The translations under genes were made by a program, and so were the position numbers. Of a stretch of DNA of 64,000 nucleotides, positions 1 to 22,180 are shown piece after piece. The notes beneath the pieces are model-generated. The model searched no databases, was not told where the DNA came from, and saw nothing but the letters and a program-made list of their open reading frames with translations. Source of the DNA: Stramonita haemastoma (Eukaryota; Mollusca; Gastropoda; Neogastropoda; Muricidae); assembly GCA_030674155.1 (NCBI GenBank), contig CM060335.1:38746269-38810268 (forward strand). Direction: 5' to 3'. How positions within the stretch are numbered: the stretch's first letter is position 1; each line of letters starts with the position of its first letter.

Positions 1-129
1 TCCCGCCCCCTATCTTTTGTGTTTCCCATAAAATCTTGATTATCTTCCCAAGCTTATCAGTTGCAGAAAAAATGAGAAGAATAATGTTCTCCAGTCTTTT
101 TCGTCAAATAAAACGCATACTTTTATATA

Positions 130-520
130 CTTTACCTGTAGTTCTACATGGGTATGGGAGGGCAAAAAGCCTTGTGGCCAGAGCATAGTGTTCACGATTT
201 GAGGGCCAGGGGTCGAACCCAGGTTTGAACCACCACGGAGATTCCCGCTCAAGGGGATTTTTTCCCCTGGAGTTAACATCAACACTGATTCCAATCCCCC
301 GAAAGTCCTTCAGATGAGACTACAAACCGAGGCCCTTTTTGCGAACGCAGGCAGAACATCTTACACACCTGTTCTGCATTTTGTTAAGCTCGAAATGTAG
401 GCCATTCCATGCCGGTAAGAATGGATGCCAAAATTAAAAGAAAAACACATGCACACCGGTGTTGTGTTTTAGGCATTATCCGAGAAGTAAAAAACAGCTA
501 CATTTCATGATGGCAGCATG
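130..520 (+). mobile_element. tRNA-derived SINE, diverged copy (core family S1)
   Basis: The head carries a box A-like stretch near 167-180 and a box B-like GGTCGAACC at 211-219. The body (about 240-480) is the reverse complement of the core seen at 8095-8416, 51645-51985 and 61024-61376, so this copy points the other way from those. It is diverged and no target-site duplication was found. Confidence 0.7.
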
Positions 521-555
521 CAAAAACGGTCTCGCGCACGCACGCACGCACACTA

Positions 556-768
556 CCGTTTGACCGTTTGCGCGCCTTCCCCCAGTTCACCCAGCTGTCA
601 ATGGGTACCTGCCCTCTTTAGGGTCAGGGAAGGTAAAGCAGCAAGGGAGAGGAGATGGGCGCCGCCCTCAATATGCTAGCCCCCTAGAGAAGCTGAGGTC
701 TCTGAAGCCTCGCTCCCCTACGACCACACAGGTTATAGGACACCTTTACCTTTACCTTTTACCTTTAT
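556..768 (+). mobile_element. 5S rRNA-derived SINE, 5'-truncated
   Basis: The copy starts in the last bases of the 5S-like head (GACCGTTTGCGCGCCT). It continues through the family body (CAGCTGTCAATGGGTACC, then a GA-rich block, then AGAAGCTGAGGTCTCTGA) and ends in an ACCTTT-type tail. Sister copies are at 1616-1886, 9346-9632 and, inverted, 61688-61950. The tail ends about 10 bp before the splice acceptor at 778 and forms its pyrimidine tract. Confidence 0.85.
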
Positions 769-778
769 TATCTTCCAG

Positions 779-10425
<9,647 letters not shown>

Positions 10426-10539
10426 TGCCCTATATATAGGACTTAACAACAAACCTTAGATTAGCATGGCAAAATATGTGCATACTTTGAAGTTAGTCTT
10501 TCAGTCCAGTGTTGTAGCTACTGTCACATAGTTGTGTTG

Positions 10540-10697
10540 TTTTCTAGGTGTTTCCCCCCCTTACCCTTCTTCTCCCTTCTCCCCTGTCTTTTATAAAATG
10601 TTTGTCATTTCTTTTTGATATATTGATATTGTACAGACCCCTTCAGAATGGGCCAATGGCCTTCCTGAATAAATATTCGTATTCGTATTCGTATCCC
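10540..10697 (+). mobile_element. Non-LTR retrotransposon 3' end
   Basis: TGGGCCAATGGCCTTCCTG leads into AATAAATATTCG and a short (TATTCG)n tail at 10674-10697. This 3' end style, a terminal hexamer repeat after AATAAA, is typical of LINEs in molluscs. No ORF part remains. Confidence 0.7.
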
Positions 10698-10724
10698 TTT
10701 TCTGTAATACTCTTACGCAATTCT

Positions 10725-10812
10725 GATGTCAAAACACGCCAAAGTTGGAGGGCTGGGCCTGAGTTGTTAGGTGCTGAACGGCAGCGCAACGCCTTTTTGC
10801 CCGTGTGACAGA
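10725..10812 (-). mobile_element. Element D2 terminal fragment
   Basis: CACGCCAAAGTTGGAGGGC and GAGTTGTTAGGTGCTGAACG match the terminal part of D2 at 6226-6290. Confidence 0.65.
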
Positions 10813-10984
10813 CACAGTCTTACATGTAGTTCTTTTATGATTTTAGTGTAGTAAGTTTTAGTGTAGTCAGAATCTTATTGAGCGTCTGTGTGTGACCTGA
10901 AGATATTGTATCATAATTGTTGTTCTGAAAGATTTTCATTTTGTAAGATATGATTTCATCTTCGTTGTTGTCATCGAATGCTCA

Positions 10985-11305
10985 GACAGCAAATATTCAT
11001 TGTTGTCTGTTATATGAATGAAAATGCGTCATTAACCCCCTGACAAGTCAGGCCCTGCGCATTTGACTTCAGCATAAGAAACATTTTTTTTTAATCTTTT
11101 AAGTCTTTCTGGAAAAAAGGCTGGAGAATGGACCATGAAGGAAGAAAATAAACAAGAAGGAGGTTACATGAAGAAAAGGAACAAGGCAGAAACAAAGAGA
11201 GTGATAGAAAAGAGGAAATTTCTGGCACATAATTTCCAGAATGTGGGGATGCCATTAATATTATACTGACAGGCCCCCAGACATGCCCACAGAGGACTAA
11301 GATGT
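10985..11305 (+). mobile_element. Dispersed element D2, copy 2
   Basis: From TTGTTGTCTGTTATATGAA through TGACAAGTCAGGCCCTGCG to ACAGGCCCCCAGACATGCCC, it aligns with 31965-32225 and, inverted, 6015-6340. Confidence 0.75.
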
Positions 11306-11819
11306 GATAAATACTGAGGAATCTAGCCCAGCTCTCTGAACATCCAGGCGGTGGTTCCCTTATTCTAAAATGGAACCAAAGGTTATTTTCAGTGTGACAG
11401 TGATTTCTAAGAAAGTGGTTTTAGTGGTGTCAGTCACGACACTGTCTTGGCATGGAGACTCTATTCATAGCTTTTTGGTAGCTCTGTTCATGTCATCAGA
11501 TGTAAGGGCTGCATTCTCAAGGGAAAAACAGTGCTGCAAACCGTTATGTTTTGTATCTTTTCTCAAGTTTCTGTTTTAGTTCTTGAAATGTTTCATCATG
11601 AACAGTTTTGTACCTGTTCCCAGTATCAGTTGCAAATCAATATTCTGTAGACTTGTTGCTGTTTAACAATCAAAACATTTTTGAATGAACTCTCCTGTAA
11701 GGTGAAAATGATAAATGCAGACTGAGAAATGTTGGTCCTGTAAACAGAAACACAGACAAATCTCACGACAACAGTTCTCCAAGTTAAGGTTGAGGGCAGA
11801 AACTGAGCTAATACTGTCG
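11306..11819. other. No feature seen
   Basis: Mixed-composition sequence without repeats or exon-like signals that I can support. Confidence 0.4.
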
Positions 11820-12067
11820 TTAGTATGTGGTGTCCTGCCTATGTTCGCTCAGAACAGGCACCACTGAACACCACCAAAGTGACTCAGCAGCAGTGCAGGG
11901 CCCCTCTGGCTGGTGGCCCCACGGCGACCTAATATTGATGAGCTCCCGGTAGACTTCCGACCCTGAGGATGAGACATAGCCACCTGGGGCAGGCCTATGG
12001 CTGTTACAGGGAGATTTAAACGAGCTGCGTGGGAACAGCAGGGATAGGAAAGTCACAGAAGACGAGG

Positions 12068-12102
<35 letters not shown>

Positions 12103-12265
12103 GGTTGATGGCAGAAGGAAAAGAGGCAGACCACCAACATCCTACTTGACCAACACCTCTAGAGATCAGTGGTCTGGGATTGCCACATACAGGAGAGGGT
12201 AGAACTCCCCCAGAGGTTGATGGCAAACTCTGGTGGCGTGACGTTGAGCTCCTAACATAGACAAC
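11820..12265 (+). repeat. Dispersed repeat D3, copy 1
   Basis: Blocks such as CACTGAACACCACCAAAGTG, GTGGGAACAGCAGG and AGACGAGGCAGCA recur at 52560-52830. A poly-A run lies at 12072-12100 inside the element. Confidence 0.7.
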
Positions 12266-12324
12266 CATGATGAAGTCAGGTGTGGGATGTAGGCAGGACT
12301 TGTGCCGCTAATTATAAGCTTTTT

Positions 12325-12425
12325 TCATGCTGAAGTTACACGTGCTGAGTCTGACTTGTCAGGCGTTTAACAGCAGCGCCACACATTTCCCTCATATGAC
12401 GGACAACAATAGTTGCTGTCTAGAG
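12325..12425 (-). mobile_element. Element D2 terminal fragment
   Basis: CTGACTTGTCAGGCGTTTAA and CAACAATAGTTGCTGTCTAG match 6255-6340. Like that copy it is followed at once by GAA repeats. Confidence 0.7.
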
Positions 12426-12431
12426 CGTTTG

Positions 12432-12607
12432 AAAAAGAAGAATTGCGAAGAAGAAGAGGAATTGCGAAGAAGAAGAAGAAGAAGAAGAAGAAGAAGAAGA
12501 AGAAGAAGAAGAAGAAGAATTGAGAAGAAGAAGAAGAAGAAGAAGAAGAAGAAGAAGAAGAAGAAGAAGAAGAAGAAGAAGAAGAAGAAGATAGTAGTAG
12601 TAGTAGT

Positions 12608-12612
<5 letters not shown>
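12432..12612 (+). repeat. (GAA)n(TAG)n microsatellite
   Basis: A long GAA run with a few interruptions (GAATTGCGAA), ending in a short TAG block. Confidence 0.95.
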
Positions 12613-13104
<492 letters not shown>

Positions 13105-13161
13105 AAGAGAGGAGTGGGGAGGGAGAGGGCAGATAGTTTGAGAGGGGGGAAGTGTGGTTTG

Positions 13162-13165
<4 letters not shown>

Positions 13166-13238
<73 letters not shown>
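13166..13238 (+). repeat. (GA)n microsatellite
   Basis: A pure GA run of about 72 bp, 65 bp after the preceding (TC)n(CA)n tract. It is complementary to the TC part. Confidence 0.95.
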
Positions 13239-13239
<1 letters not shown>

Positions 13240-13241
<2 letters not shown>

Positions 13242-13810
13242 TATTTTCCAATGGTTTACAGATAAGCATTGCATAAATTATTTTCCTCCGGCCCTTGCCC
13301 TGATTAGGGACTATCAGCAAATCAAGAAGGAACGCCTTCGCAAAAAGCACAACTACAAAACAACAATCTGATAATCATTAAGATAAAGGAACAAGTGGTA
13401 AGTAAACGAACAGGTTTCTGCAGGTACACGTTCTCTCCTTCTGTTAAAAAAAAAAAGAAAAGAAAAAGAAAAGAAAAGAAACGCACACATTTCCTGATAA
13501 AAGATAAAACTAAATTGTCAACAGCCTGAAGACAGTTGCTGGCTACACACTCATTTATATGGCCTGCTGTCTCTTGGAGAGACTTACATGCAAGGTGTGG
13601 GAGATATATACTTACAAAGCCTCTTTCACTCCCTTTTCATTTGTATTGGGATGAGGGTAGCAATAATTTATTTTGCCGAACAGAGAACATCTACAACCAA
13701 CTGTTTTTTTTCAAAACCATGGTTAGGAAAAAGAATTTAAAATACAATTTACCTTTTGTTTATCTTATTTTGCCTATAATTCATTGATCCATGTTGCGCT
13801 AATGCGCGAC
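13240..13810. other. No feature seen
   Basis: Apart from an A-rich stretch at 13445-13480 nothing could be assigned. Confidence 0.4.
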
Positions 13811-13970
13811 GCCTATAATTCCCTCCCCTGACCATGAAAAACACTGTTCCCTTCTTTAAAACTACTAAAATTCATAAAGGATTGTCGCCCCATGCTTTGA
13901 ATTGCCTCCCTTAGCAAGAACGCTGTTGTCTTCTTTGTTCTTACTAAAATTCATAAAGGACCGCCGTTTC
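13811..13970 (+). repeat. Two-copy tandem duplication, about 84 bp
   Basis: Both halves contain TACTAAAATTCATAAAGGA and a related CCTCCC...GTT segment. Confidence 0.7.
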
Positions 13971-14167
13971 AGGGGAGTTAATTAAGGACACCCACAAAAT
14001 AACTTGCCCCACGAAGAATTCTTTCGTGTCTAGTTTTGAATACATGACATCATTTTACATCCCTAAAATACCATTCTGACGGTAGATATCCCAAGATCGT
14101 TATTTTGCTCGACTTCAGAAGACATTTTGTTTCAAACTCAAAGAAATCATGCAAATACAGCCGACAT

Positions 14168-14300
14168 CATAGAGTAGGAGTATTTGACGCGTTATTTCCC
14201 TTTAACTATACAGCGACCTCTGTCGAACTTGCTCCATGCAGAAAACAAAACAGTAGCCTAAAAGTGTGTGGGTTTTTTTTAGAGGAGGAGGGGTCCTATA
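14168..14300 (+). repeat. Local duplicate, copy 1 of 2
   Basis: GTATTTGACGCGTTATTTCC and ATGCAGAAAACAAAACAGTA recur with substitutions at 15080-15200. Confidence 0.8.
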
Positions 14301-14499
14301 ATTTTTTTCTGGTGAGAGAATGAGTGAATAATGAATGAATGAGTGAATAACTTTATTTTTAATTGTTACAGAGTAAGTATGTACATTTTTTTTTTTCCAT
14401 CTGCCCTTGCCCTGAATGGGGAATAAATTATGTATTTTTTAAAAAGTGTTCAAAGGTAATAGCAACCCCCTACCCTACACACCACAATTACCAACACAG

Positions 14500-14501
14500 A
14501 G

Positions 14502-14590
<89 letters not shown>
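14500..14590 (+). repeat. (GA)n microsatellite
   Basis: A GA run of about 85 bp. Confidence 0.95.
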
Positions 14591-14592
<2 letters not shown>

Positions 14593-14677
14593 TATACACA
14601 TCTTTATATCTTGGGTCAGGCTAGAATTCTGAGGTTTACCCCTGGTGAAATTTTGCGTATGTGGCTATCTTTACGCA

Positions 14678-14735
14678 TTTTATTTATTTATTTATTCTTT
14701 TATATTGAGGATAATGGAATAAGCACTCATGTGAC
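14678..14735 (-). mobile_element. S1 SINE 3' tail fragment
   Basis: TTCTTTTATATTGAGGATAA to AAGCACTCATGTG is truncated into a GA microsatellite, at the same element position as at 12930. Confidence 0.75.
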
Positions 14736-14737
14736 AC

Positions 14738-14740
<3 letters not shown>

Positions 14741-14815
<75 letters not shown>
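14741..14815 (+). repeat. (GA)n microsatellite
   Basis: A pure GA run directly following the truncated SINE tail. Confidence 0.95.
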
Positions 14816-14817
<2 letters not shown>

Positions 14818-14949
14818 GATGGTTTGAATGCTGGTGTGTCACCATGTAGTAAAAGACATTAAACAAAACAAAACAAACACACAGACACACATACAGTTCA
14901 TAACTGTATACACACGGGGACTTGACGTAAAAAAAAAAGAGAGAGAGTG

Positions 14950-15000
14950 TGTGTTTATTCCATTATCCTCGAAATAAAAGAATGAATGAATGAAACTCCA
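14950..15000 (+). mobile_element. S1 SINE 3' tail fragment
   Basis: TTATTCCATTATCCTCGAAA followed by a GAATGAATGAAT tail, in sense orientation. Confidence 0.7.
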
Positions 15001-15079
15001 GCTCTGTCGTCTCCCATTGCCTCACTAGAAGCGTGTGGAGCATTTAAAGGGAAGCCACTTGCCTAATACTCTTTAATTT

Positions 15080-15200
15080 GAAGTATTTGACACATTATTT
15101 CCCTTTAACTGTACTGCGATTTCTGTCAACTTGTTCCATACAGAAAACAAAACAGTAAAAGGGGGGGGGGGGGGGGGGGGTTGAAAGGAGGAGGGGTCAG
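15080..15200 (+). repeat. Local duplicate, copy 2 of 2
   Basis: Matches 14168-14300. Here the AAACAGTA segment is followed by a poly-G run (15162-15180) in place of the GTGTGTGGG seen in copy 1. Confidence 0.8.
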
Positions 15201-18179
15201 GGATAGTTAGTAGTTATGTCCACATCTGGTGAGAATTATAATAACCACAGTATTCTTCGGCTTTTTTTATCTTAAAAGTTCTGAGGGAAAAGTGAAGAGG
15301 GTGAATAGTAGATAACTGTTTATTGCTGATTTTTCATTTTAGCTCTGTAGCCAATCTACCCAATATTATGGATATATTAATTTTAGCAGCATAACCATAG
15401 CATGATGGATGTATATATTTTAGCAGTGTAACTGTAGCATGGTATTATGGATGTGTTTATTTTAGCAATGTAACTGTAGCATATTTTTACATATGTATCT
15501 ATTTTATTGGAGAGGTGTAGCTGTAGCTTAGTGTTATGGGTGTGTCTATTCTGGTATAAGGGCAGCATGGTATTATGGGTTTATTTATATCTCTTCAGTG
15601 TAACTATAGTATGGGTGTATCTTTTCTAGCAGTATAACTTCGTATTGTGTTATGGGTGTGCTTATTTTGGCAGAGTAAATATAGCCTAGATTCAAGGTTT
15701 TCATAGTGTACTTTTATGGGTTTACTTTAGCAGGACAAGTGTAGGGGAGTTTTATGGGTTTATTTTAGCAGTGCAAGTGTAGTGTACTTTTATGGGTGTA
15801 TTTTAGCAGTGAAAGTGTAGTGTACTTTTATGTTATTTTACCAGTGCAAGTGTAGTGTACTTTTATGTTATTTTACCAGTGCATGTGTAGTGCAGCATTA
15901 TGGTTCATTTTAACAGTACAGGTGTAGTATAGTATTATGGAGTATTTAAGTAGTGTGCTAGTATCCTATCATGGAGTATTCTAGCAGTGCAAATGTAGAA
16001 TAGTGTTAGGGAGTATTTTAGCAGTGCAAGTACAGTATAGTTTTATGGTTTATTTTAGCTGTGAAAGTGTAGTATAGTTGAAGGGTTTATATTAGCAATG
16101 CAAGTGCAGTATAGTTTTATGGGTTTATTTTAGTAGAGTGCAGTATAGTTTTATGGAGTATTTTAACAGGGCAAGTGTAGTGTAATTTTTAGATTTGTCC
16201 TAACCATGCAAGTGTAGTGTAGTATATAGTGTATAAAAGAATAAAAGAATAAATAAATAGTATTATGGTTTATTTAAGCAATGAAATTGTGGTTTAGATT
16301 CAGGGATTTTAGCAGTTAGTTATTTTCTGGATTCATTTGAGCAGTGTTAGTGTAGCATACTCTTCTGGATTTGTGTTTGCAGTGTAAATGTAGTGCAGTT
16401 GTATGGATTCATGTTAGCAGTGTTATGTGTAGTGCAGTTATTAGTCATGTGCAGTGTTTATAGCAGTGCAAGTATATTGCAGTTTTAAATGTTTATTTTC
16501 TCATCTTCAGATGTGTAGGTGTAGCCCACTTTGATGTGGGGTTAGCAGTGTAAGTGTAGTGCTGTGTCAGAGGTTTACTGTAAGCAGTGCAAGTGTGTAG
16601 TGCAGTTAAATATGACTCATTTTTAGCAGTGTAGATCTAGTGCTGTTTTATGGGGGTTTGTTAATTTTTAGCAGTGCAAGTGTAGTGCATTTTTATTTTT
16701 ATCAGTGTGAGTGAAGTACATTTTTATTTTTAGCAGTGCAAAAGTAGTGCAGTTTATTTTTAGCAGTGTAGGTGTAGTGCAGTTTTATTAGATTTTTACT
16801 TTTAAGGTAGGTGTAGTGCAGTTTTATAGATTTTTACTTTTAGTTTAGGTGTAGTGCAGTTTTACAGATGTTTAGTTTAGGTGTAGTGCAGTTTTATAGG
16901 TTTATCCTTTTAGTTTAGGTGTAGTGCAGTTTTATAGGTTTATCCTTTTAGTTTAGGTGTAGTTCAGTTTTATAGGTTTTTTACTTATTGCAGTTTAGGT
17001 TAGTGCAGTTCTGTGGGGTTTATTTGTTTATGTGTGGTGCAGCTTTATAGGTTTTCACTTACAGCAGTTTAGGTTAGTGCAGTTTTATAGGTTTTCATTT
17101 CTTTAGGTGTAGTGCAGTTTTATAGGTTTTCATTTCTTTAGGTGTAGTGCAGTTTTATAGGTTTTTATTTCTTTAGGTGTAGTGCAGTTTTATAGGTTTT
17201 TATTTCTTTAGGTGTAGTGCAGTTTTATAGGTTTTTATTTCTTTAGGTGTAGTGCAGTTTTATAGGTTTTTATTTGTTTATGTGTGGTGCAGCTTTATAG
17301 GTTTTTACTTATAGCAGTTTAGGTTAGTGCAGTTTTATAGGTTTTCATTTCTTTAGGTGTAGTGCAGTTTTATAGGTTGTTATTTGTTTAGCTATAGTAC
17401 AGTTTGTTTTAGTTTTGGTGTGGAACAGTTTTATAGGCTTTTGTATAGGTGTAGTGCAATTTTAGTCTTTTTTTCTGTAGTAGTATGGGTGTAGTGCAGT
17501 TTTAGTCTTTTTTTCTATAGTAGTATGGGTGTAGTGCATGCAGTTTTATAGGTTTGTATTTGTTTAGTTGTAGTGCACTTTTGTAGGTTTTTACTTATAG
17601 CAGTTTAGGTTAGTGCAGTTTTATAGATATTTTTTACTATAGTAGAATGGGTGTAATGCAGATTATAGGTTTTTTTTTACTTTTAGAGTAGGTGTAGTGC
17701 AGTTTTACAGATTATTTTAGTAGTTTTGGTGTAGTGTAGTTTTATAGGTTATTTAAGTAGTTAAGGTGTAGTGTACTTTCATAGGTTTTTCATTTTAGGT
17801 GTAGTGTAGTTTTATAGGTTTAGTAGTTTAGGTGTAGTGTAGTTTTCTAGGTTATTTTAGTAGATTAGGTGTAGTGTAGTTTTATAGGTTATTTTAGTAG
17901 TTTAGGTGTAGTGTTGCTTTATAAATTAGTAGTTTAGGTGTAGCGTAGTTTTACAGGTTATTTTAGTAGTTTAGGTGTAGTGTTGTTTTATAAATTAGTA
18001 GTTTAGGTGTAGTGTAGTTTTACAGGTTATTTTAGTAGTTTAGGTGTAGTGTAGTTTTTATAGTTTTTTTTCATTTTAGTTGTAGTGCCGTTTTATAGGT
18101 TATTTTAATAGTTTAGGAGTAGTGAAGTTTTATAGGTTTAGTAGTTTAAGTGTAATGCAGTTTTATAGGTTTTTAAAAT

Positions 18180-18476
18180 TTTAAGTGTTAAGTTAAGTCT
18201 GTCCCGAGCCTAAGGCTCATCAGGCCGGTGCTTATCCCGGTTTCTGTGGCGTTAAGCGACAGAGAGTCATAGACTCCCCCCTGGATAAGACGCCAGTCTA
18301 TCGCAGGGTTAACCCCCAACACAAGGTTGGTACCCCTTTTACACCTGGGTGGGGTGAGAAAATAGCCGTAAAGTGCCTTTTCCAAGGGCACAACGCCATA
18401 GCCGAAAGCTGGGATCGAACCCGCAACTTTTAGATTACGAGTCCAACGCCCTGACCACTAGACTACAGCGGCGGCA
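18180..18476 (-). mobile_element. tRNA-derived SINE inserted in the satellite (family S2)
   Basis: On the - strand it begins with a tRNA-like head, TAGTCTAGTGGTCAGGGCG (box A) and GCGGGTTCGATCCC (box B), with a CTCGTAA loop that would place CGT at the anticodon. A body follows containing GACTGGCGTCTTATCC and GAAACCGGGATAAGCACC, then an AAGTTAAC-type tail. The satellite resumes on both sides, with a possible short target duplication around AATTTTA. It is well preserved and hence young. The spacing and missing acceptor stem argue against a functional tRNA gene. Confidence 0.9.
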
Positions 18477-19309
18477 ATTTTAGTAGTTTAGGAGTAGTTA
18501 AGTTTCATAGGTTTAGTAGTTTAGGTGTAATGTAGTTTTATAGGGTTTTTATTTTAGGTGTAGTGTAGTTTTATAGGTTATTTTAGTTTAGGTGTAGTGT
18601 AGTTTTATATGTTTAGTAGTTTAGGTGTAATGCAGTTTTATAGGTTTTTTAGAATTTTAGGTGTAGTGTAGTTTTATAGGTTATTTTAGTTTAGGTGTAG
18701 TGTAGTTTTTATAAGTTATTTTAGTTTAGCTGTAGTGTAGTTTTATAGGTTATTTTAGTAGTTTAGGAGTAGTTAAGTTTCATAGGTCTAGTAGTTTAGG
18801 TGTAATGCAGTTTTATAGGGGTTTTTTTTTTAGGTGTAGTGTAGTTAGGTTATTTTAGTAGTTTAGGAGTAGCGAAGTTTCATAGGTTTAGTAGTTTAGG
18901 TGTAATGCAGTTTTATAGGTTTTTTTTTTTTTTAGGTGTAGTGTAGTTTTATAGGTTATTTTAGTTTAGGTGTAGTGAAGTTTCATAGGTTTAGTAGTTT
19001 AGGTGTAGTGCAGTTTTATAGGGTTTTCATTTTAGGTATAATGTAGTTTCATAGGTTTAGTAGTTTAGGAATAGTGTTGTTTTATAAATTATTTTAGTAG
19101 TTTAGATGTAGTGCAGTTTTATAGGTTACTTTAGTATAGGTGTATTGTAGTTTTATAGGTTATTTTAGTAATTTAGGTGGTGTAGTTTTATAGGTTATTT
19201 TAGTAGTTTAGGTCTAGTGAAGTATTATAGGTTTAGTACTTTTGTGTAGTGCAGTGTTATAGTTTTGTTGTTTTTTTTAGTTTAGGTGTAATGCAATTTT
19301 ATGGGTCTT

Positions 19310-19341
<32 letters not shown>

Positions 19342-21084
19342 TTTTTTTTAAGTTTAGGTGTAGTGCAGGTTTGTAGGTTTTTATTCAAGCAGTTTAAGGG
19401 TTTAGGTGTAGTTCAGTTTTGTTTTTAAAATTTTGTGTAGGTGTAGTGCAATTTTACATAGGTCTTTGTTTATTTTTAGTCTAGATGTAGTGCCAATTTA
19501 TGGTCTTTTTTAGTTTAAGTGCAGTGCAGGTTTGTTTTATTCAAGTAGTTTAAGTGTAGTTTTATAGTTTCTTTTATTTAGTTTAGGTGTAGTGCAGTTC
19601 TATGTTTTAATTTACAAAATTAGTGTAGTGCATTTTTAAAGGCTTTTTATTTCAGTAGTTTAGGTGAAGTGCATGCTGATTTTTTTGTTTAGGTGAAGTC
19701 CAGGTTAATTTTATATTTAGTAGTTTAGGCAAAATGCAAGTTCATTTTATGTTAGTAGTTTAGGTGAAGTCCAGTTTTTATTTTAATTGTTTAGGTGTAG
19801 TGCATGTTTATGTTATTTTAGTAGTTTAGGTGAAGTCCAGGTTTTTATTTTAGTTGTTTAGGTATAGTGCATGTTAATGTTATTTTAGTAGTTTAGGTGA
19901 AGTCCAGGTTTTTATTTTAGTTGTTTAGGTATAGTGCATGTTAATGTTATTTTAGTAGTTTAGGTGAAGTCCAGGTTTTTATTTAGTTGTTCAGGTGTAG
20001 TGCATGTCAATGCTATTTTAGTAGTATAGGTGAAGTCCAGGTTTTTATTTCAGTTGTTTAGGTGTAGTGCATGTTAATGTTATTTTAGTAGTTTAGGTGT
20101 AGTGCAGGTTATTTTAGTAGTTTAGGTGTAGTGTAGTTTTATAGATTATTCTATTTTAGGTGTAGTGCAGGTTTACAGCTGTGTATTTCAATAGTTTAGA
20201 TGTAGTGCAGTTTTATAGGTTTTTACTTTTATTGAAGGTGTAGTATAGTTTATAGGTTTTTGCTTTTAGTATAGTTGTGCAGTTTTATAGGTTTTTACTA
20301 CAAGTATATAGGTGTAGTCCCATCTTACCTTTCAGCAATGTAGGTGTAGTGCAGTTTGATAGGTTTTTACTTTAGTGGTATAGTATAGGTGTAGTGCATG
20401 TAGGTGAAATGCAGGTGTGGTGCAGTTGCATAGAATCTAACAGTTTATGAGCAGTACAGTTTTTACTTTTAACAGTCTAGTGCAATTTAAATTTTTAGTA
20501 TAGGTGTAGTGCAGTTTAATAAGTTTCTAATTTTAGTATGCGTGAGTATAGTTTTATAGGTTTCTACTTTTAGAGTAATGCATAAGAGGTGCAGTGCAGT
20601 TTTACAAGTTATTAGTCCATTGCAGTTTTATAGGTTTTTACTTTTAGTAGTGTACCTGTAGCACAGTTTTTTATTTTTACCTTTAGTAGTGTAGTGCATG
20701 TAATAGATATTTTTACTTTGAACCGTGTAGGTCAAGTAGTATGCACTAGTTTTTACTTTTAGCCCTGTAGATGTAGTGCAGTTTTATAGTACTCTGAATT
20801 GCAATATTGAAGTGTAGTTTTAAAGGCAATTATTTTTTAGCAATTGAAGGTTCATTTTTTATAGCAAGTTTGTAGGGTTTTTTTCATAGCAGTATAGGTG
20901 TAACACGCCTTTATCCATTTTGTTTTGCTGTGCAGTTTTTATTTTAAAGCAGTGTAGATGTAGTGCAGTTTTTTTTTATTTTCAACAGTATAAATGTAGT
21001 GGTTTTAGAGGTTATGAATTTCAGCAGAGCATGTGGTTTTACTTAAGCAATGTAACTGTACCTCCTTTTATTTCAGCAGTGTAA

Positions 21085-21360
21085 GGAGGAAGGAGGCAGA
21101 CCAGTCAAGACATCCTCTGCCCAACAAGTCATCTGCCAGGCTCTGGGTTCGAGTCCTTGCCTTGCTTTTTGATTCCCAGTACGAGAAAAATCTAACCCAA
21201 TGTCAAAGTTCTTCCAATAAGGCTATAAACCAAGGCCCTGTGTGCAAATGCAGACTATCTTGCACAAACATTCTAAAAACCCATTTGGTGCTGGTAGGAA
21301 TGGATGACAAAATCTCGATGCATGTACACAGGTATAATGTTTAAATACCATCCCTTAAGT
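21085..21360 (+). mobile_element. S1-core SINE, sense copy with alternative head
   Basis: The head has GTCAAGACATCCTCTGCCC (box A region) and CTGGGTTCGAGTCC (box B), like the head at 47520-47575. The core (AGGCTATAAACCAAGGCCC) is the reverse complement of the standard S1 core. Confidence 0.8.
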
Positions 21361-22180
21361 CAGAGTACAGCTACCTAAATTGGACAGGGGAGGGGGAGAC
21401 ATTAAAAAAGGGTATACACTTACCCTTGTAGAATGTCAAGGTTTAGCCGCAGAACAAAAACCCCCAAATTTTTAGTTTAGTGTAGTTTCATGGATTTGGA
21501 TTGTGCAAGAGAGTGTAGTTAGTTAGTTGATTTTTTTGCACCAAAGTTTTTAGTTTGTTTCAACAGTGCAAAAATCAATCCAATCCAATTCTTTTATTTC
21601 CAGTTAAGGTGTAGTGTTGCGTTGATAGCTTATTTTAGCAAAGTATAGTTTGAAAAGTACAAGTTTAGTGTAGTTTTATGGATGTGGGCTGTGCAAGAGA
21701 GAGTGTAGTTTATAGATTTTTTTACAGCATAGTTTTTCAGTTTAGTTTTAGCAGTGCGAATCAAATCAAATCCAATTCTTTTATTTTGAGAACAAGTGTA
21801 GTGTAGTGTTGTGGGTTTATTTTATCAAAGTATAGTTTTAGAAGTTTATATTACAAGTGTGTGTTGTTTTATGTGTTTTAGAATTTTTTTTTTTTAGCAG
21901 CATATGTCTCATAGTTTTATTTTATTTGTGCAAGTGCAGTTTTTGAGGGTCTATCACAGCAGTGTAGGTGTAATCTAGTTTTTTTTAAAATCATTTTACC
22001 AGCGTGATTGTAGTATGGATTTACTTTATCAGTGTATGTGTATGGATTTTTTTTTCCAGTTAATTGCAGTTTTAAGGATTTACCTCAGCAATGTACATGT
22101 ACTGTAGCTTTACATATTTATTTTAGCAGTGCAGTGTAGCGTCATGGACTTATTTTAGCAGTGTCCCATTTTGATGACGG

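Larger units (their letters stand above)
15290..22180 (+). repeat. AT-rich degenerate satellite, unit about 30-40 bp
   Basis: Built on units such as TTTAGGTGTAGTGCAGTTTT followed by ATAGGTTTTTATTTC. Units are most uniform at about 17090-17380, and a second uniform zone at 19740-20100 has an AAGTCCAGGTTTTTATTTTA variant. They decay outward to scattered TTTTAGCAGTGYAAGTGTAG motifs near 15400-16500 and 20900-22180. There is no coding potential. It is interrupted by SINEs at 18180-18476 and 21085-21360. Confidence 0.9.

Noticed and set aside
18390..18476. tRNA gene on the - strand
   Set aside because: Boxes A and B are good and an anticodon loop is present, but there is no paired acceptor stem and the sequence runs into a SINE body. 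It is a SINE head. The same applies to the heads at 8340-8416, 47510-47575, 51900-51985 and 61310-61376.
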